Positions 15,967 through 25,880 are shown, numbered from the stretch's first letter. The stretch: DNA of 64,000 nucleotides from Robiginitomaculum sp. (GCA_016765135.1 JAESQN010000028.1:47652-111651); one strand, 5' to 3'. Numbers and translations: made by a program. The notes: generated by a model from the letters alone, not told the origin.

Positions 15967-17736
15967 ATGACTTTTTCTCCCCCTATCAATTCTATCCAAT
16001 ACTTACTGCGCCACGCCGTCGATTTTCGCGCATTACAAGCTTGTCCGACCCATGCTGACCTTAGTGATGAACTTGCTTCAGATATATTGGCGGGTGCAAG
16101 CGCATTTGCCTCAGATGTTTTGGCGCCTATCAACCGGGCCGGGGACGAGTACGGCGCGACCTTAAAGGACGGGGTGGTTACCACTGCGCCCGGCTTTAAA
16201 GAGGCCTATAAAGCTTATACCGAGGCCGGATGGCAGGGTCTATCGGCTCCAGAAGAATTTGGCGGCATGGAATTACCTATGGTGATGAGCGTCGCCGTCA
16301 GTGAAATGTTATACGGGGCCAATATGGCGTTCGGGCTGGCCCCCATGTTAACGGGCAGTGCCATGAACGCCATTTTCGCCCATGCAGCTGACGAGTTGAA
16401 AAATTTATATTTGCCCAAAATGGTGAGCGGCGAATGGTCAGGCGGCATGAATTTGACCGAACCGCAAGCCGGATCGGATTTGGGCGTTTTGCGCACCAAA
16501 GCCACCCCGAACAGTGACGGCAGTTATGCTCTATCTGGTCAGAAGATTTTTATTACCTGGGGTGATCATGACTGCACGGATAATATCGTGCATTTGGTCT
16601 TGGCAAGATTGCCGGACGCGCCAGCCGGGTCGCGGGGCATATCCCTGTTTCTTGCGCCTAAGTTTTTATTGGACGAAGATGGGTACCCCGGCGCGGCCAA
16701 CGGCATTACGGCCATAGGGCTTGAGCATAAGCTCGGTATTCACGCCAGCCCCACCTGTGTTATGGAGTTCGCCGGGGCCAAGGCATGGTTGGTCGGGCCT
16801 GAAAACAAAGGTCTGGCCTGTATGTTCACCATGATGAACGAGGCGCGGCTGTTTGTCGGCGTACAAGGTGTCGGTATTGGTGAGCGAGCTTTTCAAGCTG
16901 CGCTTGCTTATGCGGGTGAACGGGTGCAGGGCCGGGTTGCGGGCGCAGAGCCAGGCGCGCCCATTAGCGGGCACGCAGATGTGCGCCGGATGTTGATGGA
17001 TATGAAAGCCGGCATAATGGGGGCGCGGGCCATCAATTTGGCCTGTGCTTACGCGCTTGATATGAGCGAAGCCGCGCCTGATGAAGCGGCCCGCAAAGCG
17101 GCCCATGCCCGCCAAGCATTATTGACACCCATTGCCAAGGCTTACGGTTCCGATATGGGGGTTGCCGTGACCAGTACGGGCGTGCAAGTCCACGGCGGTA
17201 TGGGCTTTATTGAAGAAACCGGCGCGGCGCAACATTACCGCGACGCCCGTATTGCGCCGATTTATGAAGGCACGAACGGGATTCAAGCATTGGATTTGGT
17301 CGGGCGCAAGTTACGCCGAGATGGTGGGGCGGCTATGTCAGCGCTGATTGCGGATATTGATGTGATATTAGTAGATGCTAAAAGCGTACACGGTAGTGAT
17401 GGTCTTGATCTGGGCTGTAATATCCGGCATTTGGAGGCAGGAATTGCGGCCATGAAATCTGCTACGGATATGGTCGTTGCTATGGACGACATCGATTCCC
17501 ACGCCGCCGCCGTGCCGTATCTTGAATTATGCGGCCACGTCATTTCGGGCGCACTCTTGATCACAAGCGTAGTGTCGGGCCTAAAGGCCAAAGACCCACA
17601 CGCCCCCGCCATGCAAAAACTGGTTTGGTACCACAGCCTGAAATACCTGGCTCAAGCCCCTGCCCATCTGGAGCAAATAAAATACGCCGCCGCCCCGGTA
17701 TTCGCCTATCCGGAGGATAGATTGGCAGATTTATAG
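15967..17736 (+). CDS. Acyl-CoA dehydrogenase (DmdC-like, long form)
   Basis: A 589-residue flavoprotein of the long acyl-CoA dehydrogenase subgroup that includes methylmercaptopropionyl-CoA dehydrogenase (DmdC). Visible are the N-terminal extension, the FAD-binding LTEPQAGSDLG segment, the dehydrogenase core with the catalytic glutamate in IYEGTNGIQALDL (E434), and the extra C-terminal domain (about 470-589). It oxidises acyl-CoA to enoyl-CoA and passes electrons to ETF. No other dmd gene is nearby, so the true substrate could be a fatty or branched acyl-CoA. The gene stands alone and converges on coq7, stop codons 2 bp apart. Confidence 0.9.
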   Translation: MTFSPPINSIQYLLRHAVDFRALQACPTHADLSDELASDILAGASAFASDVLAPINRAGDEYGATLKDGVVTTAPGFKEAYKAYTEAGWQGLSAPEEFGGMELPMVMSVAVSEMLYGANMAFGLAPMLTGSAMNAIFAHAADELKNLYLPKMVSGEWSGGMNLTEPQAGSDLGVLRTKATPNSDGSYALSGQKIFITWGDHDCTDNIVHLVLARLPDAPAGSRGISLFLAPKFLLDEDGYPGAANGITAIGLEHKLGIHASPTCVMEFAGAKAWLVGPENKGLACMFTMMNEARLFVGVQGVGIGERAFQAALAYAGERVQGRVAGAEPGAPISGHADVRRMLMDMKAGIMGARAINLACAYALDMSEAAPDEAARKAAHARQALLTPIAKAYGSDMGVAVTSTGVQVHGGMGFIEETGAAQHYRDARIAPIYEGTNGIQALDLVGRKLRRDGGAAMSALIADIDVILVDAKSVHGSDGLDLGCNIRHLEAGIAAMKSATDMVVAMDDIDSHAAAVPYLELCGHVISGALLITSVVSGLKAKDPHAPAMQKLVWYHSLKYLAQAPAHLEQIKYAAAPVFAYPEDRLADL

Positions 17737-17738
17737 GT

Positions 17739-18290
17739 TTAATTTTTGAGAGGGCTACGCATGCCAAACCGAATGACAAATTCTGTACTCAGGCGAACAA
17801 TTTTTATAATCCCTCGTGTCCAAAAATTGGTGCCTTTTAAGGCCAATAAGGCTTGATCATGATGTGCCTGCTCATCCGCAATAATTAGGCACACGGCTTC
17901 ATAGGCTTCCAGGTCGTGAATTTGCAAATACGCAAGCTGGGTTTCCAGATGTTGTAACACCACGCTTTCCACAGCATATGTTGTGGCGGCAATGGCTTTG
18001 CCGCCAATTATACCCGTAACCAAGCCGAGGAATGTACCACCTATACCACATAAGTGGTAACTGACACACCGCCTGATATTACGTTTAGCGAGATAGGCTT
18101 TAAAAATCTCCCTATGTTGTTTTTCGTGGGTAAGGTTTTCCAAAATTTGGGGAAGAAGTTTAGGGGTTCTCCAGCGCACCATCCAGCTTTGTGCCCGGTA
18201 AATTGACACGGCACCATTTTCGCCCGCATGATTTACTTTGATCATGCGTTCATTGGTGGTTTTTGCTGGTCGGGTTTTCGGTTTTATCAT
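17739..18290 (-). CDS. coq7: Demethoxyubiquinone hydroxylase Coq7
   Basis: A 183-residue di-iron carboxylate protein with the Coq7 ligand motifs in order: NHAGENGA, EKQHREIF, LQHLETQL and DEQAHHDQAL. It hydroxylates demethoxyubiquinone in ubiquinone biosynthesis and sits at the inner membrane. Length matches the short bacterial form. It is a single gene, divergent from panB with about 80 bp between the start codons. Confidence 0.93.
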   Translation of the reverse strand: MIKPKTRPAKTTNERMIKVNHAGENGAVSIYRAQSWMVRWRTPKLLPQILENLTHEKQHREIFKAYLAKRNIRRCVSYHLCGIGGTFLGLVTGIIGGKAIAATTYAVESVVLQHLETQLAYLQIHDLEAYEAVCLIIADEQAHHDQALLALKGTNFWTRGIIKIVRLSTEFVIRFGMRSPLKN

Positions 18291-18369
18291 CAGTCATATT
18301 CAGTTATTTGCTCGCAATATTAAATAAGCCTGCCTATATAAGCAAGGAAATCGTCTGGAGACTTCCCTT

Positions 18370-19185
18370 ATGTCTGTACAAAAACACATTAGCCGTATGA
18401 CCGCGCCGGGGATTACGGCGCGTAAGGGCGGGGAACCTATCGTTTGTCTGACCGCCTATGATGCGCCGACGGCGGCTATTATTGACGAATATTGCGATCT
18501 GATATTGGTGGGCGACAGCGTTGGCATGGTTGTGCACGGATTAAATTCTACGGTGGGTGTGACCCTTGAGATGATGATTTTGCATGGCCAGGCGGTTATG
18601 CGCGGCTCCAACAAGGCTCTGGTTGTGGTGGATTTGCCCTTTGGTTCCTATGAGGACAGTGTGGAGAGTGCGTTTAAAAGTGCCTCCAAGGTGATGATGG
18701 AGACCGGATGCCAAGCGATAAAAATTGAAACCGGCTCCTATGCGGCCGCGACCATCAGCTATCTGACCGAGCGCGGTATTCCCGTTATGTCCCATGTGGG
18801 CTTGCGTCCGCAATCGGTCAATGTTTTGGGCGGATACAGGGCGCGAGGACATGACCAGAAAGCTGCCGCTGAAATACTCGCTAATGCCAAGGCCGCAGCT
18901 GAAGCGGGTTCATTTGCCATCGTCGTTGAAGGGGTGAACACAAAACTGGCTGACGAAGTGACCAAGGCGGTCAATGTACCAACCATAGGCATTGGCGCGT
19001 CAAGTAATTGCGACGGGCAAATATTGGTGACCCCGGACATGCTCGGCTTGTTTGAGCGCACACCTAAATTTGTCAAAAAATATGAAGATCTGAAAGGTGT
19101 AACCGAACGGGCCGTCAAGACGTATGCCGAGGAAGTGAAATCCCGTGTTTTCCCCTCAAAAGAATATACCTATAAATTTAAGTAA
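18370..19185 (+). CDS. panB: 3-methyl-2-oxobutanoate hydroxymethyltransferase
   Basis: A 271-residue TIM-barrel enzyme with the PanB landmarks LTAYDAPTAAIIDE, LVGDSVGMVVHG, MKIE-type AIKIETG, VEGV and IGIGAS. It makes ketopantoate from 2-oxoisovalerate and methylene-tetrahydrofolate, the first step of pantothenate and CoA synthesis. Full length. A GGAGAC ribosome-binding site precedes the ATG. panC is not adjacent. Confidence 0.95.
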   Translation: MSVQKHISRMTAPGITARKGGEPIVCLTAYDAPTAAIIDEYCDLILVGDSVGMVVHGLNSTVGVTLEMMILHGQAVMRGSNKALVVVDLPFGSYEDSVESAFKSASKVMMETGCQAIKIETGSYAAATISYLTERGIPVMSHVGLRPQSVNVLGGYRARGHDQKAAAEILANAKAAAEAGSFAIVVEGVNTKLADEVTKAVNVPTIGIGASSNCDGQILVTPDMLGLFERTPKFVKKYEDLKGVTERAVKTYAEEVKSRVFPSKEYTYKFK

Positions 19186-19319
19186 ATCATTGCCAGAAAA
19201 ACAGAAACCAGAAAAACATGGACAAGGCTTCATGTGCTGATGTATTGCACTGGGATGCGTGGACGTGTAGGTTCGCGTCAAATTAGCGAAGAACAAAAGC
19301 TTTAGAATAGGGGCCAAAA
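19186..19319. other. Spacer between panB and the yfgM-like gene
   Basis: No gene is supported here. It begins with a near-direct repeat (CCAGAAAAACA twice, 15 bp apart, at about 19191-19218) and ends with GAATAGGGG, the ribosome-binding site of the next gene. No clear terminator for panB is visible. Confidence 0.5.
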
Positions 19320-20087
19320 TTGGTCGATTTTATCAACGAGGTTGAAGAAGAATTACGCAAGGACAAGTATAACCAGCTCTTGCGTAAATTCGGGCCGTAT
19401 ATTGTAGCCGTAATTATAATCGTCGTAGCGGCGACGGGGTTTTACGAATACCGAAATTACAAAACGGCACAAACTGCGAAGGCAGCATCTGCGGCCTATG
19501 AGAGCGCAGGGAAAATTGAAAAAACCGGAGATATACAAGGCGCCATTGTCAAATTTACGGCCCTGGCTGAAATAGCACCGGACGGCTATGCAGGCTTGTC
19601 CCTGACCCGGGCCGCAGGCCTCAAAGTCCAGCTTGGGGATATGAACGGTGCCGTAGTTTTGTTTGACCGCGCAGTGGGTAAATTTAACAAACCAATTCAC
19701 AAGGATTTAGCAGGCTTGAAAGCAGCGTATATCCTGCTGGATTTGGGCCGCTATGATGATGTTTTGGTACGGGCAGGAACCTTGGCCGTGGACGGGGCGC
19801 CATATCAGGATTTGGCCAAAGAGCTTTTGGCTCACGCAGCGTTGCAATCGGGTGATATGGATACGGCCCGCACAGGCTTTACCTATTTATCAAATGCGCC
19901 GGGAGTTGCAAGCGGGGTTCAATCCAGAGCCGCACAAGCGTTGGCGTTGATAAATGCCGAGCGCGTTGTGCCAGTGCCAACGCTCTCTCAATCAGGGATA
20001 GTTACAGATACAGATACAGACAATACAGTTTCAGGGCCGGAAATCCCGGCGCCTGAACCGGCAACGCCTCAAGACCAACAGGAATAA
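19320..20087 (+). CDS. yfgM: YfgM-like tetratricopeptide membrane protein
   Basis: A 255-residue protein with a short cytoplasmic N-terminus (FINEVEEELRKDKYNQLLRK), one transmembrane helix (about 27-43) and a periplasmic TPR-like domain (TPR_21) to about residue 205. YfgM is an ancillary factor of the SecYEG translocon that works with periplasmic chaperones. The start codon is TTG with AGGGG upstream; no ATG suits. The tail contains a three-fold 6 bp repeat (20004-20021) encoding TDTDTDN. It overlaps bamB by TAATG, and yfgM-bamB-der matches the E. coli gene order. Confidence 0.88.
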   Translation: MVDFINEVEEELRKDKYNQLLRKFGPYIVAVIIIVVAATGFYEYRNYKTAQTAKAASAAYESAGKIEKTGDIQGAIVKFTALAEIAPDGYAGLSLTRAAGLKVQLGDMNGAVVLFDRAVGKFNKPIHKDLAGLKAAYILLDLGRYDDVLVRAGTLAVDGAPYQDLAKELLAHAALQSGDMDTARTGFTYLSNAPGVASGVQSRAAQALALINAERVVPVPTLSQSGIVTDTDTDNTVSGPEIPAPEPATPQDQQE

Positions 20088-21538
20088 TGATGATCATTTT
20101 AAACCAAAAAATACGTGGCTTGAGCCTATTGATTCTGGCGACGGCTTTGCTTTCGGCTTGTTCAACAATTAGCAATGTCACCGACGCGATCAACCCGTTT
20201 AGCGGGAAGGATGATCAGAGCGATATCACTACGGACCCTGAACGTATCTCAATATTGTCTCTGGACGATAAGCTGGAAATAGCTGGGACAATGTTGCCGT
20301 CTGAAATCGTGTTGCCGCCACTTTATACCAACGCGGACTGGCCACAAACGGGCGGTTATCCCAGCCACGCGGTCGGGCGTACAGATGCGCCGGGAAGCCT
20401 GTCGCGGCTGTGGAAAAAAGATATAGGCAAGGGTTCTTTTCGCAAAGGCAGAGTTGTCGCATCACCAGTCATGGCTGATGGGCGTATATACACAATGGAC
20501 GCCGCTAACCGTGTTGTTGCGCTTGACGCTGAAACCGGAAGCCGGGTGTGGAATTATAAAATATCCGTAACCAGCAAGGGTAGAACCAGGCAAGGTGGCA
20601 CCAGTATTATTGACCGGGTCAGAGACCCTCTGAGCTTTAGTGACCGGGGTGGTAAAGACAAAGAGGCGGTTGGCGGCGGTGTAGCCTATGCGGATGGCCA
20701 AATCTATGCCACCTCCGGATTTGGCGCTGTTGTGGCCCTTGATGCTGTGAACGGTAACGAAATTTGGAAAGTGCGCACGCGTACACCCATGCATTCCGCA
20801 CCAACAGTAGCAGGCGGACGTCTGTTTGCCGTTTCGGACGACAATGAATTGTTTGCATTCGATGCCACCAATGGTGATGTGCTGTGGACGTACCAAGCGA
20901 TTATTGAAACGGCCCGTATGCTAACGTCGCCCAGCCCCGCAGTCATTGATGATGTGGTGTTGGCACCGTTTTCGTCTGGTGAAATTGTAGCCCTTAAAGC
21001 ACAAAACGGCGGCGTGCTCTGGCAAGAATCGCTCAGCGGATCTGGCAATTTAACGCCTCTGGCCACATTGAACGACATTGCATCAGGGCCTGTGGTTACG
21101 GACGGCTATGTTTTTGTTGCGACCCAAAGCGGGGCGTTTAGTGCTTTTGATCTGCGCACGGGCCAACAGGTCTGGAGCCAACCCGCCGGAACGCTCAGCT
21201 TTCCCATGGTCGCGGGTGATTTTGTCTATACGGTGACAACCGAGGGCGAAGTGGTTGCTATGTCCAAGGCCGACGGTACGGTCATTTGGATCACGCAGCT
21301 CCAAAATTTTAAAAATGTCAAAAAGCGCAAAAAGCGCATTTCCTGGTCCGGGCCGATTATGGCGGGGGACCGTTTGCTGATGATGAGTTCCCGAGGACAA
21401 GCCGTTGAAGTTAGCCCTTATTCAGGTGAAATCCTCCGCAAGTTCAAGCTCGGTGGTGATGTGTATGTGGCACCAATCATTGCCAATAATACGGTGTATT
21501 ATATCACCGATGATGCCAAATTAGTGGCGCTCCGGTAG
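20087..21538 (+). CDS. bamB: Outer membrane protein assembly factor BamB
   Basis: A 483-residue lipoprotein: a signal sequence with the lipobox LLSAC (Cys25) and an eight-bladed PQQ-type beta-propeller with repeats such as RIYTMDAANRVVALDAETG and LFAFDATNGDVLWTYQ. BamB is the propeller lipoprotein of the BAM complex that inserts outer-membrane barrels, fitting a cell with many TonB receptors. The start overlaps the yfgM stop by TAATG; a second ATG 3 bp later is also possible. It lies 9 bp before der, so the three genes form one operon. Confidence 0.92.
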   Translation: MMIILNQKIRGLSLLILATALLSACSTISNVTDAINPFSGKDDQSDITTDPERISILSLDDKLEIAGTMLPSEIVLPPLYTNADWPQTGGYPSHAVGRTDAPGSLSRLWKKDIGKGSFRKGRVVASPVMADGRIYTMDAANRVVALDAETGSRVWNYKISVTSKGRTRQGGTSIIDRVRDPLSFSDRGGKDKEAVGGGVAYADGQIYATSGFGAVVALDAVNGNEIWKVRTRTPMHSAPTVAGGRLFAVSDDNELFAFDATNGDVLWTYQAIIETARMLTSPSPAVIDDVVLAPFSSGEIVALKAQNGGVLWQESLSGSGNLTPLATLNDIASGPVVTDGYVFVATQSGAFSAFDLRTGQQVWSQPAGTLSFPMVAGDFVYTVTTEGEVVAMSKADGTVIWITQLQNFKNVKKRKKRISWSGPIMAGDRLLMMSSRGQAVEVSPYSGEILRKFKLGGDVYVAPIIANNTVYYITDDAKLVALR

Positions 21539-21547
21539 AGTAATGAT

Positions 21548-22948
21548 ATGTACCCGCCAACAGATACAGCTGATGATTTTCCAGATATGGAAACCGATAC
21601 GGAAATAACCTTTACCCCGCGTATTGCCGTGGTCGGGCGGCCTAATGTTGGCAAATCGACCTTGTTTAACCGCATAGCTGGCAAGAAGCTGGCTATCGTT
21701 GACGATACGCCGGGCGTGACACGTGACCGCCGCGAAGCGAGCGCAGTGCTTGGTTATCAGGCCGTAACCGTCATTGATACGGCCGGATTTGAAGATGCGG
21801 TCGGGGAACGGCTCGAAGCCCGCATGCGGGCCCAAACCGAAGAAGCGGTCAAAGCGGCGGATGTCGTGCTGTTCGTTTATGACGCCCGCGCCGGGGTGAC
21901 AGGTCTGGACGAAATATTCGCTGAATTTATCCGCAAGACCGGAAAGCCGACCGTACTGGTGGCCAATAAATGTGAAAGCCGGGCCTCGGTGCCGGGCGTT
22001 GGCGAAGGTTACGGGCTCGGCATGGGCGAACCCATAGAGGTTGCCGCCGAACATAATATCGGCATGATAGAGCTGAACGAGGCGGTGGCAGAGGCCTTAC
22101 AAGGCGTGACGCCGGCGGCTGATCAAGCCATAGACACATCCGAAGCCCCGGTAAGGATCGCCATTGTCGGGCGGCCTAATGCCGGGAAGTCCACCTTGAT
22201 CAACACGCTTATTGGTAGCGACCGCTTGCTCACTGGCCCCGAAGCCGGGGTGACCCGCGACAGTATTACGGTTGAGTGGGACTGGCACGGACGCCGGGTG
22301 CAGTTCCATGATACGGCGGGCCTGCGTAAAAAAGCCAAGGTACATGACAAGTTGGAGAAAATGTCTACGGCGGACACCATCCGCGCCATCAAATTCGCCC
22401 AGGTCGTTGTCCTGCTCATGGATGCCCGCGTAGCATTTGATAAGCAAGATATGCAGATCGCAGATCTGTGCGCCCGCGAAGGCCGGGCTTTGGTTATCGC
22501 TGCGACCATGTGGGATTTGGTGAATAACAAGTCGGAAGTTTTGGGTGATTTGAAAGAAAAAGTAGGTCGGCTCCTGCCGCAATTGCGCGGTGTGCCTTTG
22601 CTGTTTTTGTCAGGTTTGACGGGCAAGGGGGTTGACCGCCTGTTCCCGGCTATTGAGCGTGTGCAGATAGACTGGTCGGCCCGCATCAAGACGCCAGATT
22701 TGAATGAATGGCTCCGTCAAACCACCAGCCGCCATCCCCCGCCCGCGGACAGGGGGCGTCCGGTCAAACTTAAATACATCACCCAGACAAAAACCCGCCC
22801 GCCGACATTCGTGGTTAAATCATCTCGTGCTGACGCCGTGCCGGAAAGCTATAAACGTTATCTGATCAACACATTGCGCACGGATTTTGATCTGCCCGGT
22901 ATCCCGATCCGTATTCATTTACGCTCGGGCGAAAACCCCTATGCTTGA
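21548..22948 (+). CDS. der: Ribosome-associated GTPase Der (EngA)
   Basis: A 466-residue GTPase with two tandem G domains, each with a P-loop (GRPNVGKST at 30-38 and GRPNAGKST near 208-216) and DTAG motifs, then the KH-like C-terminal domain (RPVKLKYITQTKTRPPTF). It is essential for 50S subunit maturation. The first 24 residues are an acidic extension. It is followed by a strong terminator, ending the yfgM-bamB-der operon. Confidence 0.96.
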   Translation: MYPPTDTADDFPDMETDTEITFTPRIAVVGRPNVGKSTLFNRIAGKKLAIVDDTPGVTRDRREASAVLGYQAVTVIDTAGFEDAVGERLEARMRAQTEEAVKAADVVLFVYDARAGVTGLDEIFAEFIRKTGKPTVLVANKCESRASVPGVGEGYGLGMGEPIEVAAEHNIGMIELNEAVAEALQGVTPAADQAIDTSEAPVRIAIVGRPNAGKSTLINTLIGSDRLLTGPEAGVTRDSITVEWDWHGRRVQFHDTAGLRKKAKVHDKLEKMSTADTIRAIKFAQVVVLLMDARVAFDKQDMQIADLCAREGRALVIAATMWDLVNNKSEVLGDLKEKVGRLLPQLRGVPLLFLSGLTGKGVDRLFPAIERVQIDWSARIKTPDLNEWLRQTTSRHPPPADRGRPVKLKYITQTKTRPPTFVVKSSRADAVPESYKRYLINTLRTDFDLPGIPIRIHLRSGENPYA

Positions 22949-22984
22949 ATAGGGTGTTTTGCACCCCGAGAGTACTCAGGCACA

Positions 22985-23017
22985 AAAAAAAGGCGGCTCA
23001 CGAGCCGCCTTTTTTGT
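22985..23017. terminator. Bidirectional intrinsic terminator
   Basis: AAGGCGGCTC and GAGCCGCCTT form a stem of about 10 bp with a tight loop, flanked by A-run and T-run. It serves der on the plus strand and the convergent TonB receptor on the minus strand. Confidence 0.95.
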
Positions 23018-23035
23018 TCTAAATGTGAGAGTTTC

Positions 23036-25615
23036 TTAAAACTCTTTTCTAACCAACACACCATAAGTAGCTGGCGGGGTTGGGTAGGCATTGACTGTGC
23101 CTGCCTGTACCACGCCTGGGAAAGCGCTGATAAAGCTTTCTTGGTTGAAGATATTGCGGCCCCAAAGCTGTATGCCAAAACCGTTGTCAAGTTTAACGCC
23201 AATAGAGCCGTTAAAAATGCTGGTCTTGGCTTGCACGTCGAGAGCTTCAACAATGTTCACTTCGCTTTCAAACTGGTAATCAGCGCGAATATATCCGGTG
23301 TTGCCGCCGCCAAAATCATGGGTGTAGGTGGCGGATGTGGAGAACCCAAATTCCGGCACCCCGGCAACGTCCTGACCGGAGAGGTCAACGACCGTATTAT
23401 TTGGCCCCGGGCCATTGATAAATTCGTCATATTTCGCATCCAGATAAATACCTGCAAACGTCAGCGCCAGCGCCTCGAACGGATAATAGGACGCGTCAAA
23501 TTCCACACCAAATGTGCTTTGTTGACCCGCACTGCCCAGAACGAAGCCGGTGCCGAGAAAGGTATTGGACTGGAAGTCATTAACGGTTTGGTCAAATACC
23601 GAGATGTTAAAGGCGCCTTTGTCAAACCGGGTTTTGATACCGACTTCAAATGCCAGGACATCTTCCGGGCCGGCAAACCGCGTACCAAATGTTTGGTTGG
23701 CTTGGAGCAATCCAGCCGCACCCAGGGCCGCCGCATCTGCGGCAAAGGGCCGTGAATCCCGTGATAAGTTCCAGGATGAGGCTTTAAAACCAGTGCCCGC
23801 GCTGGCATAGACATTGACACTATTGTTCACCTCATAGGCCAGGCGCGCTGTCCACGTCACCTGCTCGTCATTAGTGCGCCCGTTTTCAACGGAATTGTCA
23901 AAGGCGACAAATTGTGGCAGGAATTGCAGGGCTTGCAACCCAGTAATCCCGTCAGTAACACCATCTTGAAGTACACCAAATGCTTGCGCGCCTGTAAGGC
24001 CTGCAAGGGGGCCAAAACAAGCTGGCGCTGCTAGAAGCGCTGGAAGTGCCGCCGGGTCAAATAAAGACTGGGGCCCCAAGCCACAAGCGGTTGTAATATT
24101 TGGAAAGTCCTGCGCTGTCAAAACGGTTGGCAACGGCACACCCAACCCTGTCGGATCAGCATTGAGATCAATGCTGGAAAAAACCTCATTGACAGACACA
24201 TTGCCCGTAACCGATTTTTGATCCTTGGTGAAGTTAAGACCGCCAGTGATGGTTAATTTATCCGTGGCATGGAAATCAACGGTGGCAAAGGCTGAGTAGG
24301 CTTGGTTGTCCTGGGTGAAAGTATCCGTTGTGAACGCGCTGTTGTTAAAGAATGTACCAGGTGCTTGGCCAAACAACGCTTCAATGTCATTAAGGGCTGT
24401 GGGGTTCCCTGTTTGGGCAAACAAAAGTGTATCAAGAAAAGGGCGGAAGTCGGATCCGATATCAATGCCACCAAGCTGGTCAATGCTTTCGGAAAAATAA
24501 TAGCCGCCGATCATCCAGTCGACCTTGTTGTCGCCCGTGGACGTGACGCGCAGTTCCTGGGTAAATGTCTGGATGTCAACATCGGAATTGATGGTGAGCA
24601 AATTTGCGGTCGTGAAATCACTATCATTCAGAAAGCTGGATTGATTGGATCTCACGGCCGAGATTGTTGTAACAGTGAAGTTATCAAAGTCCACATCCAC
24701 ATGCAAAGAGATACCGTCGTCATTGACCAAATTGTCACTATTTATATTTTGAAAATTGATAAAGGCAAATGGATCATTGGGATCTGCCAAAGCACCACCG
24801 ACAGCTGCAATGGCACCAGCCGTCGGCCCGTTTTGAACATTGGTGACCGTACAGCAAATTTCGTCGATTTCGCTATGATCAACAATCAGGCGGATAGAAA
24901 TATCATCGCGAGGTTCAAATAAAAGTTGACCGCGCAGGCTAAACCGGTCGCGGCTATTATTGGCATCCAGGCCAGGGACGGCGCTCGGTGCATAACCGTC
25001 GCGCTTGTTGAGACTGCCGCCGACACTCAAGGCAATGGTATCTGACAGCCCACCCGTCGCATAAGCACGAAGAACCCGTTGGTTGAAATTGCCAAGCCCG
25101 CCCTCAATATAGCCCTGGCTTTCAAATGAAGGCTTGGCCGTGACAACACTGATCACACCAGCCGATGAATTCTTACCAAACAATGTAGATTGCGGGCCGC
25201 TCAAAACCTCGACGCGCTCCAGTTTTGGCAGATCACCAATTTGTGCGGCAGAGCGTGAGCGGTAAACACCGTCAATAAACACACCAACCGAAGGTTCAAT
25301 ACCAGCATTGTTGGCACCATTACCAAAACCGCGAATACGGAAATTGACGTTGGCAGAGGACTGAAGTTGTCCAACCCGCAAGGACGGAACAACCGATTGC
25401 AAATCTTGAATGTCAAGGATTTGCGCTTTGTCCAGCACGTCTGATGTCGTCACGGATACTGTCACAGGGGTTTCTTGCAAGGTTTGTGTACGCTTTGTCG
25501 CCGTTACGATAATCTCGTCGATTTGAGCGTGCGCTACACCTGAAAATGCGACGCTGGCGATGAGCGCCGTTGAAGCCAATAGTCCGTATTTTTTCCCGTA
25601 TTTTTTATTGAACAT
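23036..25615 (-). CDS. TonB-dependent outer membrane receptor
   Basis: An 859-residue receptor with a cleavable signal peptide (to about AHAQ), a TonB box (DEIIVTATKR), a complete plug domain (VPSLRVGQL, NFRIRGFGNG, GVFIDGVYRSR, LERVEVLSGPQSTLFGKNSS) and a 22-strand barrel ending in LVRKEF. The plug is of the large family used by Sphingomonadales and Caulobacterales for siderophores, cobalamin or glycans, so the ligand is uncertain. AAGGGGA precedes the ATG. The N-terminus holds a 12 bp tandem repeat giving KKYGKKYG. It is divergent from radA. Confidence 0.93.
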   Translation of the reverse strand: MFNKKYGKKYGLLASTALIASVAFSGVAHAQIDEIIVTATKRTQTLQETPVTVSVTTSDVLDKAQILDIQDLQSVVPSLRVGQLQSSANVNFRIRGFGNGANNAGIEPSVGVFIDGVYRSRSAAQIGDLPKLERVEVLSGPQSTLFGKNSSAGVISVVTAKPSFESQGYIEGGLGNFNQRVLRAYATGGLSDTIALSVGGSLNKRDGYAPSAVPGLDANNSRDRFSLRGQLLFEPRDDISIRLIVDHSEIDEICCTVTNVQNGPTAGAIAAVGGALADPNDPFAFINFQNINSDNLVNDDGISLHVDVDFDNFTVTTISAVRSNQSSFLNDSDFTTANLLTINSDVDIQTFTQELRVTSTGDNKVDWMIGGYYFSESIDQLGGIDIGSDFRPFLDTLLFAQTGNPTALNDIEALFGQAPGTFFNNSAFTTDTFTQDNQAYSAFATVDFHATDKLTITGGLNFTKDQKSVTGNVSVNEVFSSIDLNADPTGLGVPLPTVLTAQDFPNITTACGLGPQSLFDPAALPALLAAPACFGPLAGLTGAQAFGVLQDGVTDGITGLQALQFLPQFVAFDNSVENGRTNDEQVTWTARLAYEVNNSVNVYASAGTGFKASSWNLSRDSRPFAADAAALGAAGLLQANQTFGTRFAGPEDVLAFEVGIKTRFDKGAFNISVFDQTVNDFQSNTFLGTGFVLGSAGQQSTFGVEFDASYYPFEALALTFAGIYLDAKYDEFINGPGPNNTVVDLSGQDVAGVPEFGFSTSATYTHDFGGGNTGYIRADYQFESEVNIVEALDVQAKTSIFNGSIGVKLDNGFGIQLWGRNIFNQESFISAFPGVVQAGTVNAYPTPPATYGVLVRKEF
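25584..25607. repeat. 12 bp x2 tandem repeat at the start of the TonB receptor
   Basis: CCGTATTTTTTC and CCGTATTTTTTA lie head to tail and encode KKYG twice on the minus strand, just ahead of the signal-peptide hydrophobic core. One mismatch only. Confidence 0.8.
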
Positions 25616-25828
25616 AGGTGTCCCCTTTTATGGTTTGGTTGCTTGTTGTTGCGGCCGTCCGTTAAAATTGAATAGACGTTATACGATTATTAACACATAT
25701 CTAGCTTAGGCACAAAGCCTTGTCAGTCCCGTTATGAAAAAAATTGCATAGTGTGCCAAATAAGTCACAATATATATAGACGGTGATTTGCTCCCCGAAA
25801 AGAATGAGAACATTGTATAAACATTTAC

Positions 25829-25856
25829 TTGACTTGATTGTTGTTGTTCTTAGTAT
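25829..25856 (+). promoter_or_regulatory. Probable radA promoter
   Basis: A -35 TTGACT (25829-25834) and a -10-like TAGTAT (25851-25856) are 16 bp apart, 24 bp before the radA ATG. The -10 element is inside the LexA-type box. Confidence 0.5.
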
Positions 25857-25860
25857 GTTC
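25846..25860. promoter_or_regulatory. LexA (SOS) box of alphaproteobacterial type before radA
   Basis: GTTCTTAGTATGTTC is an exact GTTC-N7-GTTC direct repeat, the established alphaproteobacterial LexA motif. It overlaps the probable -10 of radA, the right place for repression. A degenerate second match lies in the inverse orientation at 25808-25822 (GAAC-N7-AAAC). Confidence 0.65.
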
Positions 25861-25880
25861 TGAGCATAGAGGAGCCTAAA

